The notes under the pieces are model-generated. The model saw nothing but the letters and a program-made list of their open reading frames with translations. It had not been told where the DNA came from and did no database searches. A program made the position numbers and the translations under genes. 64,000 nt of DNA from Limosilactobacillus balticus (lineage in GTDB: Bacteria > Bacillota > Bacilli > Lactobacillales > Lactobacillaceae). Shown here piece after piece: positions 54,529 through 64,000 of the stretch. Each line of letters starts with the position of its first letter. Within the stretch, counting starts at the first letter, position 1. The DNA is taken from assembly GCF_014145615.1 (NCBI RefSeq), contig NZ_JACIVH010000066.1:5001-69000 (forward strand). Direction: 5' to 3'.

Positions 54529-55440
54529 ATGAAAAAATATATTATCGGTATTAGTAGCATTATTGCTTTGTTAGTTATAATACTTGGTTTATCCTTCGTT
54601 CCATGGAAATCGATGGGGAAAAATCAAAAGCCAATTAGAGTGGTAACCGGATTGAATTTCTATGGTGAAGTAGCGCAGAAAGTAGCTGGCGATCATGGCC
54701 AAGTGATTTCGTTTATTGATAGTGCTTCGGTTGATCCTCATGATTATCAACCCAATACTAAGCAAGCCCAACAAGTTGCTAAAGCCAATGTAGTAATTGA
54801 AAATGGTCTCGGCTATGATAGCTGGGTAAACAAACTTGTTAAATCAAGCAGTAACCATAACAAGATTAAAGTAATTAATGTAGCATCTTTAGCCGGCAAG
54901 AAAGCTGGTGACAATGAGCATATTTGGTACGCACCTGAGACAGTCGAAAAGTTAGCAAATGATCTTGCAACTCAATATGGTAAAATTGATCCGCAACATG
55001 CTAAGGATTACCAAAGAAATGCACGCAAATATTTAGCTTCTCTTCAACCGCTTAATGAAGAAATTGCGAAAGTAAAGCGCCAGGTAAATCCTAATAATAA
55101 TCGCGTTGCAGTCAGTGAACCAGTTTTTGATTATGCCTTAGAAAATGCTGGTTATCAAATTATGGACAAGCATTTCGAAAAAGCTGTTGAAGATGGGAAT
55201 GATCCATCACCAAAAGATATTGAAGAAATTCAACAAGCAATCATTAATCACCAAATTGCCTTCTTTGTTGATAATTCACAGACAAGTGATAAAGTTGTTG
55301 ATAATTTAGTTAAACTTGCCCATGAACATGATGTTCCAGTATTAAAGGTAACGGAAACAAAGCCGAATGGGGATGACTATATGCAGTGGATGCTCAAGCA
55401 ATACCAAGCATTGTCTCGCATTCAACAAAAGGAGAATTAA
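54529..55440 (+). CDS. Zinc/manganese ABC transporter substrate-binding protein (ZnuA/AdcA family)
   Basis: 303 residues: an N-terminal hydrophobic helix without a lipobox Cys, then a cluster A-I metal-binding domain with metal ligands DPHDYQP, NEHIWYAPE, VSEPVFDYAL and VDNSQTSDKV. The His-rich loop of ZnuA between the first two is absent. With the Zur box at its promoter, zinc is the most likely metal. GAGGGAAAG precedes the start. Confidence 0.88.
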   Translation: MKKYIIGISSIIALLVIILGLSFVPWKSMGKNQKPIRVVTGLNFYGEVAQKVAGDHGQVISFIDSASVDPHDYQPNTKQAQQVAKANVVIENGLGYDSWVNKLVKSSSNHNKIKVINVASLAGKKAGDNEHIWYAPETVEKLANDLATQYGKIDPQHAKDYQRNARKYLASLQPLNEEIAKVKRQVNPNNNRVAVSEPVFDYALENAGYQIMDKHFEKAVEDGNDPSPKDIEEIQQAIINHQIAFFVDNSQTSDKVVDNLVKLAHEHDVPVLKVTETKPNGDDYMQWMLKQYQALSRIQQKEN

Positions 55441-55447
55441 GAAGATA

Positions 55448-56119
55448 ATGGCAGTTGTATCAGTTGATGATTTAACGATCGCTTACGGAAACCATACTGT
55501 AATCGATCATTTAAGCTTCTCCATTAATGAAGGGGATTTTCTCGTCGTAGTTGGTGAAAACGGGGTCGGAAAAACGACTCTTGTTCGCTCGATGCTTGGT
55601 TTTTTAAAACCGAAAAGCGGGACAATAACTATTCCGCAAAGTACACGCCTTGGCTACGTTCCTCAGTTTCGTAATATTGATGAGGAATACCCACTATCTA
55701 TTCGCGATTTTGTTGCTTTAAATACTAAACCACGCCTTTTACCATGGCTAACTAAAAGCGAACGAAACCGCGTTGAACAGATGATTCGTGAAAATAATCT
55801 AACAAAGATTGCTGAACGTCCTCTTGGCTTAGCATCAGGTGGTGAGAAACAACGAGCATATCTTGCTCAGGCATTATTACCTAATCCTAACCTCCTTATT
55901 CTGGATGAATCGACTGCGAGTCTGGATAATGAAATGAAGTATGAATTGCTAGATCTTGTAACCCGTTTTCAACAAAATGGTTTAAGCGTAATGTTTATTA
56001 CTCATGATTGGGATTTAGCAGAACAATACGGGACACGTTTCTTGTACCTTTCTCCCGGTTCTTATTCCACTGGGCCAATTAATGAGTTACCCAGTCCGAT
56101 AAAGGGGGATAAAAAATAA
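55448..56119 (+). CDS. Zinc-type ABC transporter ATP-binding protein
   Basis: 223 residues from ATG 55448: Walker A GENGVGKTT, signature LASGGEKQRAYLAQAL, Walker B LLILDESTASLD, switch His in ITHDWDLAEQ. The adjacent upstream frame overlaps only if the longer start (55367) is used, which lies within the binding-protein gene. Confidence 0.88.
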   Translation: MAVVSVDDLTIAYGNHTVIDHLSFSINEGDFLVVVGENGVGKTTLVRSMLGFLKPKSGTITIPQSTRLGYVPQFRNIDEEYPLSIRDFVALNTKPRLLPWLTKSERNRVEQMIRENNLTKIAERPLGLASGGEKQRAYLAQALLPNPNLLILDESTASLDNEMKYELLDLVTRFQQNGLSVMFITHDWDLAEQYGTRFLYLSPGSYSTGPINELPSPIKGDKK

Positions 56120-56916
56120 TGTTGACTTTAAGTTTTATGCGTCATGCATTTATCGCTAGTACGTTTATTGCGATTATTTGCGGGATTATTGGAGTCTTTG
56201 TCGTTGCACGAAATTTATCATTTTTAACACATACCTTGTCTGAAATTGGGTTTGCTGGTGGTGCTTTTGCCGTTTTTGCTGGATGGCCAGCACTAAATGG
56301 AATGATTTTGTTTACCATGTTAAGTTCAGTTATTGTTGGACAAATGAGTATAAAAGAATCACGACGAGAAGCCGTTATTAGTGCTGTTTCGGCACTATTC
56401 ATTGGCTTAGGGATTCTTTTCTTATCTTTGAGCAGTCAGTCAGCTAGCTCAGCAACGAGTATTTTATTTGGTAGTGTAGTTGGAATTAGTTCGAATGAGG
56501 TCTGGCAGCTTGTCTACCTTTCCGTTCTTGTTTTGATCATCTTGTTGTTGATGTATCGCCGCCTTAAATTTGACTCCTTTGATGCGATTGGTGCGCAAGT
56601 CAGTGGGATAAATCAAACAGTGATTTCTGTTGTTTTTCTTTTACTGCTTGCTCTAAGTGTTAGTGTTGCTGCTCAGATTGTTGGTTCTTTGCTAATTTTT
56701 ATTCTTCTAACGTTACCTGCTGCTAGCGCTAAATACTTTACGCATGGCGTCGCGCGGATGATCGTTTTAGCAATTTTATTTTCACTGTTAGGAACATGGC
56801 TCGGTCTCTTTCTTGGTTATTTGACAGAATGGCCGGTCAGCTTCTTTATCGCAGTAATTGAAGTTGTTATTTATGCAGTAGCTTTGATTTATAGTAAATT
56901 TATTGAATCAAATTGA
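56119..56916 (+). CDS. Zinc-type ABC transporter permease (ZnuB family)
   Basis: 265 residues, about eight helices of the ABC-3 permease family, with FLTHTLSEIGFAGGAFAVF near the start and VGSLLIFILLTLPAASAKYF. It overlaps the ATPase gene by one base (TAATG). Confidence 0.88.
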   Translation: MLTLSFMRHAFIASTFIAIICGIIGVFVVARNLSFLTHTLSEIGFAGGAFAVFAGWPALNGMILFTMLSSVIVGQMSIKESRREAVISAVSALFIGLGILFLSLSSQSASSATSILFGSVVGISSNEVWQLVYLSVLVLIILLLMYRRLKFDSFDAIGAQVSGINQTVISVVFLLLLALSVSVAAQIVGSLLIFILLTLPAASAKYFTHGVARMIVLAILFSLLGTWLGLFLGYLTEWPVSFFIAVIEVVIYAVALIYSKFIESN

Positions 56917-56969
56917 TTTTATTGGAGAAAGCTGTGGCATCTGGTAGGTTAAAATAGCACAATAGAATA

Positions 56970-57016
56970 ATGGCCTTCATCGTCCGGTAAAGCCGAACGT
57001 TGGAGGTCTATTTTTG
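56970..57016 (+). terminator. Terminator after the zinc operon
   Basis: GGCCTTCATCGTCCGG and CCGAACGTTGGAGGTC form an imperfect stem followed by ATTTTTG. Confidence 0.65.
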
Positions 57017-57118
57017 TTTGTAGGAGCTCTTAGAGGTTAGTTTTGCGTCGAAAAATGAAGCTGCGATAGATTTCTCCTTTGCGCCATTTTTTCTCAGTAA
57101 ATGCTAAATTTTTGCCGA

Positions 57119-57132
57119 AAAACCGAACATTT
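57119..57132 (+). promoter_or_regulatory. PurBox upstream of purR
   Basis: AAAACCGAACATTT matches the PurR-binding element with core CCGAACA, about 50 bases before the purR start, pointing to autoregulation. An inverted partner box is not evident. Confidence 0.65.
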
Positions 57133-57182
57133 TATGTTAAAATCAATGTTAATTAATCCTTTTTGAAAGGCAGAGAAAGAAC

Positions 57183-58028
57183 ATGAAAATTAGACGGAGT
57201 AACCGATTGGTGGACATGACACGTTACTTGCTTGAACATCCGCGATCATTAGTATCGTTGAAGTTTTTCGGAGAACGTTACGACTCAGCTAAGTCATCAA
57301 TCAGTGAAGATTTAGGGATTGTTAAACATACCTTCCAAACTTGGGGACAAGGACGATTAGAGACAATTCCTGGTGCAAGTGGTGGGGCAGTATTAACACC
57401 ATTTTATTCTAAAGAAAATGCTCAAGTGGCCATTAATAACTTGGTTGACCGGGTTAATGATGATTCACGTTTGTTACCAGGTGGCTATGTTTACTTATCG
57501 GATTTAATCGGCCAACCGGAAATCTTACGGCAGATTGGTAAGTTAATCGCTACTCAATATGTTGATGCTGATGTTGATGTTATTATGACAGTTGAGACTA
57601 AAGGAATTCCGATTGCGCAAAGCGTTGCGATGTATATGAATAAACCATTCGTTATTGTTCGTAATAGTTCGCACATTACTGAAGGACCTACTGTAAGTGT
57701 TAATTATGTTTCTGGCTCCGTTCAACGGATAAAGAAGATGGAATTGTCCCGTCGTACATTATCAGCTGGGGCGAATGTCTTGGTTGTTGACGACTTTATG
57801 AAGGGCGGCGGTACGATTAATGGGATGAAATCTTTGATTAAAGAATTTGATGCTAACTTGGTTGGAATCACTGTCTTTGCAGAAGGGCGTCCAGTAAACG
57901 GACAACGGTTAGTCGATAACTGTACTTCATTAATCAAAGTGGAAACTAAAGATGGCACGGAGAAGAAAATTGCAGCACAAGCAGGAAGCTTCATGGAAAA
58001 CGTGTTTGATAAGAAAGTAGAGAATTAG
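57183..58028 (+). CDS. purR: Purine operon repressor PurR
   Basis: 281 residues: N-terminal winged helix (RRSNRLVDMTRYLLEHP) and a phosphoribosyltransferase-like domain with the PRPP motif VLVVDDFMKGGGT. It represses purine genes; PRPP relieves binding. Followed by glmU and by prs, whose product makes PRPP. Confidence 0.95.
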   Translation: MKIRRSNRLVDMTRYLLEHPRSLVSLKFFGERYDSAKSSISEDLGIVKHTFQTWGQGRLETIPGASGGAVLTPFYSKENAQVAINNLVDRVNDDSRLLPGGYVYLSDLIGQPEILRQIGKLIATQYVDADVDVIMTVETKGIPIAQSVAMYMNKPFVIVRNSSHITEGPTVSVNYVSGSVQRIKKMELSRRTLSAGANVLVVDDFMKGGGTINGMKSLIKEFDANLVGITVFAEGRPVNGQRLVDNCTSLIKVETKDGTEKKIAAQAGSFMENVFDKKVEN

Positions 58029-58031
58029 GAA

Positions 58032-59399
58032 ATGACAAAACGTAATGCAATTATTTTAGCTGCTGGTAAAGGTACACGGATGCGCTCAAAGTTATACAAA
58101 GTTTTACACCAAGTTTGTGGTAAGACAATGGTTGAGCATGTTTTAACCCAATTGGAAAAGGCCAAGATTGATAATATTATTACGATTGTTGGTTTTGGAG
58201 CGGAGACAGTTGAACAACAATTGGGACATCGTACTAAGTATGCTCTTCAGGAACAACAACTTGGAACTGGGCATGCCGTAATGCAAACGAAAGACCTTCT
58301 TGCAAATGAAGATGGTGAAACTATTATAGTTAGCGGTGATACTCCATTATTTACCGCTGAGACTTTTGAAAAGCTCTTCGAATATCACGAACAACGGCAT
58401 GCGGCAGCCACTATTTTAACTTCTATCGCTCCTGACCCAACTGGTTATGGTCGGATAGTTCGAAATGATGTTGGAATCGTTGAACGCATCGTCGAACAAA
58501 AGGATGCCACTGTTCAAGAACAGGCAATTAAGGAAATTAATACTGGGGTTTATTGTTTTGATAACAAGAAACTATTTGCAGCCCTTAGCAAGATTACGAA
58601 TGATAATGCGCAGGGTGAGTATTATTTAACTGATGTTATTGGCATCTTAAAACAAGAAAATGAGATTGTAACAGCCTACAAGATGGATAACTTTGATGAA
58701 TCAATGGGGGTAAATGACCGAGTTGCTCTTGCACGCGCAAACAAGGTAATGCGTAACCGGATTAATACTCATTGGATGCGTGAAGGAGTTTCAATGATTG
58801 ATCCTGAAACAACTTATATTGATGCTGATGTTAAGATTGGTCGTGATACCGTTATTGAAGGTGGCGTTGTAATCAAGGGTCATACAGAAATTGGTAACGA
58901 TTGTTATATCGGTGCTGGTTCACGGATCACTGATTCCAAGATTCACGATGGGGTTAAAATTATTTCTTCTACTCTTCAAGAAGCAGAAATGCACAATGGC
59001 AGTGATATTGGTCCTAATAGCCATCTCCGTCCAGAAGCCGAAATTGGCGAAAATGTTCACATTGGTAACTTCTGTGAGGTCAAGAAGGCTTACATTGGTG
59101 AAGGAACAAAGGTTGGTCACTTGACTTATATCGGTAACGCTACTTTAGGTAAGAATATTAATGTTGGCTGTGGTGTAGTCTTTGTTAACTACGATGGGAC
59201 AAATAAGCACCATACCAATGTTGGTAACCATGCCTTTATCGGTAGTAACAGTAACTTAGTGGCTCCAGTTAATATTGCTAAAGATTCATTTGTGGCTGCA
59301 GGTTCGACCATCACAGATAGTACGGAACAATATGATATGGCAATTGCGCGGGCACGGCAGGTTAATAAAGAAAATTATGCTAAGAAGCTCCCGTGGTAA
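58032..59399 (+). CDS. glmU: Bifunctional UDP-GlcNAc pyrophosphorylase / glucosamine-1-phosphate acetyltransferase
   Basis: 455 residues: nucleotidyltransferase domain with [11 protein letters not shown] and a left-handed beta-helix of hexapeptide repeats (from about 250) with the acetyltransferase His/Lys region [13 protein letters not shown]. It produces UDP-N-acetylglucosamine for the cell wall. Confidence 0.96.
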   Translation: MTKRNAIILAAGKGTRMRSKLYKVLHQVCGKTMVEHVLTQLEKAKIDNIITIVGFGAETVEQQLGHRTKYALQEQQLGTGHAVMQTKDLLANEDGETIIVSGDTPLFTAETFEKLFEYHEQRHAAATILTSIAPDPTGYGRIVRNDVGIVERIVEQKDATVQEQAIKEINTGVYCFDNKKLFAALSKITNDNAQGEYYLTDVIGILKQENEIVTAYKMDNFDESMGVNDRVALARANKVMRNRINTHWMREGVSMIDPETTYIDADVKIGRDTVIEGGVVIKGHTEIGNDCYIGAGSRITDSKIHDGVKIISSTLQEAEMHNGSDIGPNSHLRPEAEIGENVHIGNFCEVKKAYIGEGTKVGHLTYIGNATLGKNINVGCGVVFVNYDGTNKHHTNVGNHAFIGSNSNLVAPVNIAKDSFVAAGSTITDSTEQYDMAIARARQVNKENYAKKLPW

Positions 59400-59473
59400 C
59401 TTGCTTTTTGCCTCACTAATTTATATTATGTAAGTGGTAGTAGTATAACTTTTATTAATCAGCGGAGGACCTA

Positions 59474-60460
59474 ATGACACAGCAATATTTTGATCAAAAT
59501 TTAAAAATCTTTGCGTTAAATTCAAACCGTCCCTTAGCAGAAAAGATTGCTAAGCATGTCGGTGTTGATTTAGGAAAATTATCTGTTAATCGTTTTAGTG
59601 ATGGTGAGATCCAAATTAATATTGAGGAAAGTGTGCGGGGAGACAATGTTTATGTCATCCAGTCGACTTCTGCCCCAGTTAATGACAACTTAATGGAGTT
59701 GTTAATTATGGTAGATGCGCTTCGACGTGCTAGTGCCAAGACGATTAATGTGGTGATGCCATACTATGGTTATGCCCGTCAAGACCGAAAAGCACGGAGC
59801 CGTGAACCAATTACTGCTAAATTAGTTGCTAATATGTTGCAAAATTCCGGTGTTGATCGGATTATTGCACTTGATCTTCATGCCGCACAAATTCAAGGGT
59901 TCTTTGATATCCCTGTCGATCATTTGATGGGTGCTCCTCTTTTAGCAGAGTATTTTATCAACCAGGGTGTTGCTGAAAATGCAGTTGTTATTTCTCCTGA
60001 TCATGGTGGAGTAACACGGGCACGAGCACTTGCTGAGTTCTTAAAGTCGCCAATTGCGATTATTGATAAGCGGCGTCCACGGGCGAACGTTGCTCAAATC
60101 ATGAATATTATTGGGGACGTTAAGGGTAAAAAATGTATTATGATTGATGATATGATTGATACTGCAGGAACTATTAGTTTAGGTTCGCAAGCCTTGATAG
60201 ATGCAGGAGCAGAAGAAGTCTACGCATCATGTACTCATGCGGTATTATCTGGCCCAGCAATTGAACGTTTACGTAATGCACCGCTTAAAGAAGTGGTTGT
60301 GACGGACTCAATCCAATTACCAAAGGAAAAACAAATCGATAAAATCAAGCAGGTATCAGTTGCGCCACTAATTGGGGATGCAATCAAACGGATTAACGAA
60401 AATCGTCCTGTTAGTCCATTATTTAAGCAAGTATTCCAAAGTGCACAATTGGAAAAGTAA
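59474..60460 (+). CDS. prs: Ribose-phosphate pyrophosphokinase
   Basis: 328 residues: flexible-loop motif [36 protein letters not shown] and PRPP loop [13 protein letters not shown]. It makes PRPP for nucleotide and His/Trp synthesis. GCGGAGG precedes the start. Confidence 0.96.
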   Translation: MTQQYFDQNLKIFALNSNRPLAEKIAKHVGVDLGKLSVNRFSDGEIQINIEESVRGDNVYVIQSTSAPVNDNLMELLIMVDALRRASAKTINVVMPYYGYARQDRKARSREPITAKLVANMLQNSGVDRIIALDLHAAQIQGFFDIPVDHLMGAPLLAEYFINQGVAENAVVISPDHGGVTRARALAEFLKSPIAIIDKRRPRANVAQIMNIIGDVKGKKCIMIDDMIDTAGTISLGSQALIDAGAEEVYASCTHAVLSGPAIERLRNAPLKEVVVTDSIQLPKEKQIDKIKQVSVAPLIGDAIKRINENRPVSPLFKQVFQSAQLEK

Positions 60461-60493
60461 TAATACTTAAAGTAAACTGAATTTAGTAAATAA

Positions 60494-60537
60494 AGTGAGG
60501 TCGGAAGGAAAATAGTTTCGTTTTCTTTCGGCCTTTC
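60494..60537 (+). terminator. Terminator after prs
   Basis: GAGGTCGGAAGGAAAA pairs with TTTTCTTTCGGCCTTT, including G-U pairs. Confidence 0.75.
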
Positions 60538-60639
60538 TTGTTTCCCATTTCTGTGTTTAAAAGAAGATAAAGATTTAGGAAAGACAAACAGTCATTATCA
60601 ATTCATGTTATAATACGATGTGAAATAAGGAGGAGAAAA

Positions 60640-61380
60640 ATGACAACAATTAAGTTTTTCAAAAAAGCAATGGTTGGAACAGCTGCAGTCGCTACTATCT
60701 TTGCCCTAGCTGGTTGTGGTAAACAATCTGCGTCAAGTAGTGATACAAGTTCTTCCAGCACATCGTCGTCTGTCCGTTCTTCCGAAAGTAAAGCTTCAAA
60801 GGCTTATCGTACAGCTAATAAGCTTATCCAAAATCATAATTATGAAGGAGCATATGAACAATTAAGCCAATTAAACGATCATAATGCTCAAACGGAAGCA
60901 CTTGCTGATGATTTACAAAGCTATATGGATGCCCAAAAAGCATATGAAAATGGCGATTATGATGGTGCTAAGAACAATTTGAAATCACAAAAGTCTACTA
61001 GTCCGGCAATGCGCAATGCATACGCTGACTTACAAAGTAAAGTAAGTTCTGCACAAGGTTCTACTAGTTCTCAAACTTCATCATCTACTAATAGCAAGCA
61101 AACAAATAAGCAGTCTGGTTCTACAAGCTCAGCAACCCAACAATCATCCTCTGCTGCTAACCAAGCTGCATCCGATGCAACTAGTGATAATGTAGTACAA
61201 CAATTTGCTAATAAGATGGGCTTTAGTGGCTCCCAAGGTTACCAAATTATGCCAACTGGTAAGACTGGTAATGTTTACAAATTTGAAGTACGTCAAAACA
61301 ATAGTGATAACACTGTTGCTAACTTAATCGGTATTTACCAATACAATAGCCAAACTGGAGCGGTAACAAAGATCGCTTAA
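60640..61380 (+). CDS. Lipoprotein with tetratricopeptide-like segment
   Basis: 246 residues. Lipobox LAGC with Cys near residue 26, a Ser-rich linker (about 30-50), a helical repeat region (SKAYRTANKLIQNHNYEGAY, then AQKAYENGDYDGAKNNL, TPR-like), a second Ser/Gln/Thr linker and a small C-terminal domain of about 55 residues ending VTKIA. It is anchored in the outer membrane face. No function is known; the domain order is frequent in lactobacillus surface lipoproteins. Confidence 0.8.
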   Translation: MTTIKFFKKAMVGTAAVATIFALAGCGKQSASSSDTSSSSTSSSVRSSESKASKAYRTANKLIQNHNYEGAYEQLSQLNDHNAQTEALADDLQSYMDAQKAYENGDYDGAKNNLKSQKSTSPAMRNAYADLQSKVSSAQGSTSSQTSSSTNSKQTNKQSGSTSSATQQSSSAANQAASDATSDNVVQQFANKMGFSGSQGYQIMPTGKTGNVYKFEVRQNNSDNTVANLIGIYQYNSQTGAVTKIA

Positions 61381-61392
61381 TATATAAAAGAT

Positions 61393-61448
61393 GACAAAAA
61401 ATAAAAGCAAGAGGTGTAACTTTTTCGAAAGTACGCTTCTTGCTTTTT
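61393..61448. terminator. Bidirectional terminator, lipoprotein and HAD genes
   Basis: AAAAGCAAGAG pairs with CTTCTTGCTTTT; further inner pairs are visible. Confidence 0.8.
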
Positions 61449-61457
61449 ATCTCTGTT

Positions 61458-62279
61458 TTACTTAAGAACATATTCTTCAATCGCTTTGCCAACCCCATCA
61501 TGATTATTATCAGCGGTTGTTACGTCAGCGATCTTTAAGGTGCCAGGAATTGAGTTTCCCATTGCTACTCCCAAGCCAGCAAATTCGATCATTGAATCAT
61601 CGTTTTGCGCGTTACCGAGAGCCATTACTTCTTCTTTTTTAATTTCTAGTTCTTTACTAAGTAATTGAAGGGCATTTCCTTTACTTGCTTGTTTATTCAT
61701 GAATTCCAAATAAAAGTCTTCGCTGCGGACAATTGAAAAGCGATCACGCATTTCTGCCGGAAGCTCTGTCCATGCTTTGTCAATTTGTTCTTTAGTATCA
61801 ACCATCATTGCTTTGGCTATAACGTATTGATCTTGCATTTTGGAAAGTTCTTCAAAGGTGCGGTAACGGATTGGCATACTTACAAGATCTGACTCGTAGA
61901 CGGTATATGGACTTAGATCTCGATTAATTGTGTAGATGTAATCTCGCGTTTCAATTTGGGACTTGACGCCTTCTTTAATACAATAAGTTTGCCAGTCGGC
62001 ATAATCATCGAAAGACATTGTGTAATTTACCAAGACGTTGCCACTAGTTGATTGGGCTAGTGCACCGTTGAAACTAATAACAAATTCGTTATCTGAATCA
62101 TTTAAGCCCAATTGGTCAAGGTATGCTTTTACGCCAGTCATTGGGCGGCCAGTGCATAAGACGATCTTTACTCCTTGTACGCTGGCTTTTTTTATTGCGG
62201 CAACAGTTTGTGGTGTGATTTCACGCTGGTCATTGATTAATGTTCCGTCGATATCGATTGCGACTAATTTAATTGGCAT
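61458..62279 (-). CDS. HAD-superfamily Cof-type phosphatase
   Basis: 273 residues: motif I DIDGTLIND, motif II LCTGRP, Lys in NKQASKGNALQLL and motif III LGNAQNDDSMIEFAG, with a type IIB cap. It resembles E. coli YidA, a sugar-phosphate phosphatase. It overlaps the HD gene by one base. Confidence 0.9.
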   Translation of the reverse strand: MPIKLVAIDIDGTLINDQREITPQTVAAIKKASVQGVKIVLCTGRPMTGVKAYLDQLGLNDSDNEFVISFNGALAQSTSGNVLVNYTMSFDDYADWQTYCIKEGVKSQIETRDYIYTINRDLSPYTVYESDLVSMPIRYRTFEELSKMQDQYVIAKAMMVDTKEQIDKAWTELPAEMRDRFSIVRSEDFYLEFMNKQASKGNALQLLSKELEIKKEEVMALGNAQNDDSMIEFAGLGVAMGNSIPGTLKIADVTTADNNHDGVGKAIEEYVLK

Positions 62280-63646
62280 TATTTTTGCTCCTTTGGGTTA
62301 ATAATATGATTATTCTTGATATAGCTTTGGAATTCTTCATAGATTGGTTCGAAAATTTCAATATTGTTTCGCGTTTCAAGCATCTCTTTTGGGAAAAAGA
62401 ACCGTTGATCTCCGGCTTCTCGTCCGGATACGCTAGCGACTAAGGTACTAACTTGGGATAACTCAATAAAATCGCCATTAGGTTGGAGAAGCTCAATTTG
62501 CGTTTGGGTATTAGAATCTTGTGGATGATAAGTATCATATGGGAGTTTAAAGCTATCGTTAACTGCGGTGTAGTACTGGCTATTAAATCCAGCAGTTTGG
62601 ATGAGTTTGCGCAAAGTAGGTAAAAATTTTTGTGTATTTTGATCATAAATGACTGATTTAAATGGACGGCGATTAAGAAAACGACTAGCAAGGTCACTTA
62701 AAATATCATCACGAGAATGGGTCCAATGAATAAAATAAGTGGTTAAAACACCATCGTCAAGCGCCAAATAGTCATCCAGGGTGAACTTACCATTAAAAAA
62801 TGGCATCAGCATATGAGGGGTGAAGTCAGGTTCAAAGTCATTTGGATGCTGGTAAATATGTTTTGCCCGCATCAAGAGGTGGTCCAAGATAACTTCCATT
62901 GAACGGGAAACGGGATGGAAGTAGACTTGCAGATACATCTGAAGTCGGCTGATAATGTAATCTTCTACCGCATGCATCCCCGAAATTTCAAAGGCAATCC
63001 CTCTCTTAACCGGTCGCATAACATGAAGAACACGATCAAGATCAAACTTTCCGTAGTTTGTTCCTGTGTAATACGCGTCTCGCTGTAAGTAGTCCATCCG
63101 GTCCGCATCAACCTGACTTGAAATCATTTGAACTACTTGAGGATTTTCATAAGTATGATCGATTACACTGGCAACTTGATGGGGGAAGTCAGGTGAAACC
63201 CGTTGTAATATCTTGTTGATATTAGTACTACTATCAGTGATCAACTGGCGTGTAATTTGCTCATGGTTTGTATGGAAAATATGTTCAAATGTGTGGGAAT
63301 AAGGCCCATGCCCTAAATCATGGAGGAGGGCTGCGCATAAAGCAACCGGTCGTTCATGATCATCCCATAGGCCATCGCCAGGCTGCTGACTAGGATAGTT
63401 TCGTTGAAAATAGTTGCACATTTGGCGGGTAATTTCATAGACTCCTAAGCAATGGCCAAAGCGGGAATGCTCGGCACCATGAAAGGTAAATGAGGATGTT
63501 CCTAGTTGCTTGATTCGTCGTAATCGTTGAAACTCAGGAGTATTAATTAAGTCCATAATAATTTGATTATCGACAATAATTTGTCCGTGAATTGGATCCC
63601 GAAAAACCTTTTCACGGCGAAGTTTTTCGTCATAAAAGTGATTCAT
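62279..63646 (-). CDS. HD-domain phosphohydrolase (dGTPase/YwfO-like)
   Basis: 455 residues: HSRFGHCLGVY and LLHDLGHGPYSH hold the metal-binding His and the HD pair; a further Asp lies at SSQVDADRMDYL. Long form with a C-terminal alpha/beta part. Family members hydrolyse dNTPs; the substrate here is not established. Operon order: edge gene, HD, HAD. Confidence 0.88.
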   Translation of the reverse strand: MNHFYDEKLRREKVFRDPIHGQIIVDNQIIMDLINTPEFQRLRRIKQLGTSSFTFHGAEHSRFGHCLGVYEITRQMCNYFQRNYPSQQPGDGLWDDHERPVALCAALLHDLGHGPYSHTFEHIFHTNHEQITRQLITDSSTNINKILQRVSPDFPHQVASVIDHTYENPQVVQMISSQVDADRMDYLQRDAYYTGTNYGKFDLDRVLHVMRPVKRGIAFEISGMHAVEDYIISRLQMYLQVYFHPVSRSMEVILDHLLMRAKHIYQHPNDFEPDFTPHMLMPFFNGKFTLDDYLALDDGVLTTYFIHWTHSRDDILSDLASRFLNRRPFKSVIYDQNTQKFLPTLRKLIQTAGFNSQYYTAVNDSFKLPYDTYHPQDSNTQTQIELLQPNGDFIELSQVSTLVASVSGREAGDQRFFFPKEMLETRNNIEIFEPIYEEFQSYIKNNHIINPKEQK

Positions 63647-63647
63647 A

Positions 63648-64000
63648 TTAATCTTCTTTCTCTAAACGTTCTTGTAAACGTTCCATGCTGATTAGTTCTT
63701 TATTGAGGGTTGATATAAAATTAGGTGACCATATTAAGTTATTGAGGCTGTTAGGAGTAGTAATTTGAACGACTGATTGGATTCGCTGAATTGCATCGTG
63801 AACGCTTAATTGCGTATTAAGTACTTTAGAAACAGTCGTCATCGCCCCCGGCCAAACATCTGGGAAATGCCACTTGTTTTGATTTTGTTGCAATCCTGTA
63901 TCGTAGAAGTCACGAATTAACTTACCCCGATCTTGTTGATTACCACCGACGCTTAAGTAGAGCATTACTGTAACGCCTAATTTGTTTCGGCGTTGAGAGA
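63648..64000 (-). CDS. Uncharacterised protein, partial at the window edge
   Basis: The ATG at 63965 would give 105 residues, but it lacks a clear ribosome site. The same frame stays open to the edge with the plausible segment RRNKLGVTVMLYLSVGGNQQ, so the gene probably begins outside. No domain is recognised; the C-terminus (SMERLQERLEKED) is helical. It lies one base upstream of the HD gene. Confidence 0.6.
   Translation of the reverse strand, partial: SQRRNKLGVTVMLYLSVGGNQQDRGKLIRDFYDTGLQQNQNKWHFPDVWPGAMTTVSKVLNTQLSVHDAIQRIQSVVQITTPNSLNNLIWSPNFISTLNKELISMERLQERLEKED

Noticed and set aside
55367-55447. Longer start of the zinc-type ATPase
   Set aside because: The extension lies inside the binding-protein gene and lacks ABC similarity; ATG 55448 opens directly into the ABC fold.

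Overview
The window is a contiguous piece of a low-GC Firmicutes chromosome, almost certainly a heterofermentative lactobacillus and most likely Limosilactobacillus reuteri or a close relative. This rests on protein recognition: the mvaA-linked 'IpaB/EvcA' gene, an RclA-type flavoprotein, an L-2-hydroxyisocaproate dehydrogenase, an isoleucine 2-epimerase homologue, T-boxes in front of metQNI and trpS, and CcpA-type cre sites. The species call is an inference. There are no rRNA genes, CRISPR arrays, insertion sequences or prophage genes; two tRNA genes (His, Thr) are present.

Layout. 1-4.7 kb: an NhaC-family transporter running off the left edge, preceded by a leader that encodes a tyrosine-rich 19-residue peptide and ends in an intrinsic terminator; a CDF cation transporter; a 30-residue membrane peptide; a hydrolase remnant; PsiE; and a divergent triosephosphate isomerase. 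4.7-16.7 kb: tRNA-His, an aldo/keto reductase, a PAP2 phosphatase, a PLD-helicase-DUF3427 protein, an RclA-like flavoprotein, a SemiSWEET transporter, an exonuclease split by an in-frame stop, a matrixin-type protease, a P1B ATPase and a phosphopentomutase-like protein that has lost most metal ligands. 16.7-26.4 kb: an Rrf2 regulator with its NmrA-type partner, an OpuC-type compatible-solute ABC operon, msrB, a decayed ClC gene fused to a second small membrane peptide, and a Met T-box-controlled metQ-metN-metI-M20 peptidase operon. 26.4-35.5 kb: a LacI regulator with a 42-bp perfect palindrome, a ROK sugar kinase and a second SemiSWEET; L-HicDH; an MFS exporter; an FMN-binding protein; nth; an amino-acid permease overlapping an isoleucine 2-epimerase homologue; and tRNA-Thr.

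35.5-48.7 kb: a ClC channel, a CPA2 antiporter, HelD, Ndk, a solitary DNA methyltransferase, Trp T-box-trpS, the overlapping run ppx-mvaA-HExxH protein-sir2, and a DUF72 protein. 48.7-61.4 kb: the conserved Firmicutes backbone metG-tatD-rnmV-rsmA-veg-ispE...purR-glmU-prs, into which a zinc-type ABC transporter with a good Zur box has been placed between ispE and purR. The right end holds a lipoprotein, a HAD phosphatase, an HD hydrolase and a protein that runs off the edge.

Most of the window is housekeeping or nutrient handling. The parts that deserve attention are regulatory (the Tyr leader, the giant operator palindrome, the Rrf2 and Zur boxes), the two toxin-like micro-proteins, and several paralogues that have drifted from their catalytic ancestors (phosphopentomutase, triosephosphate isomerase, sirtuin).
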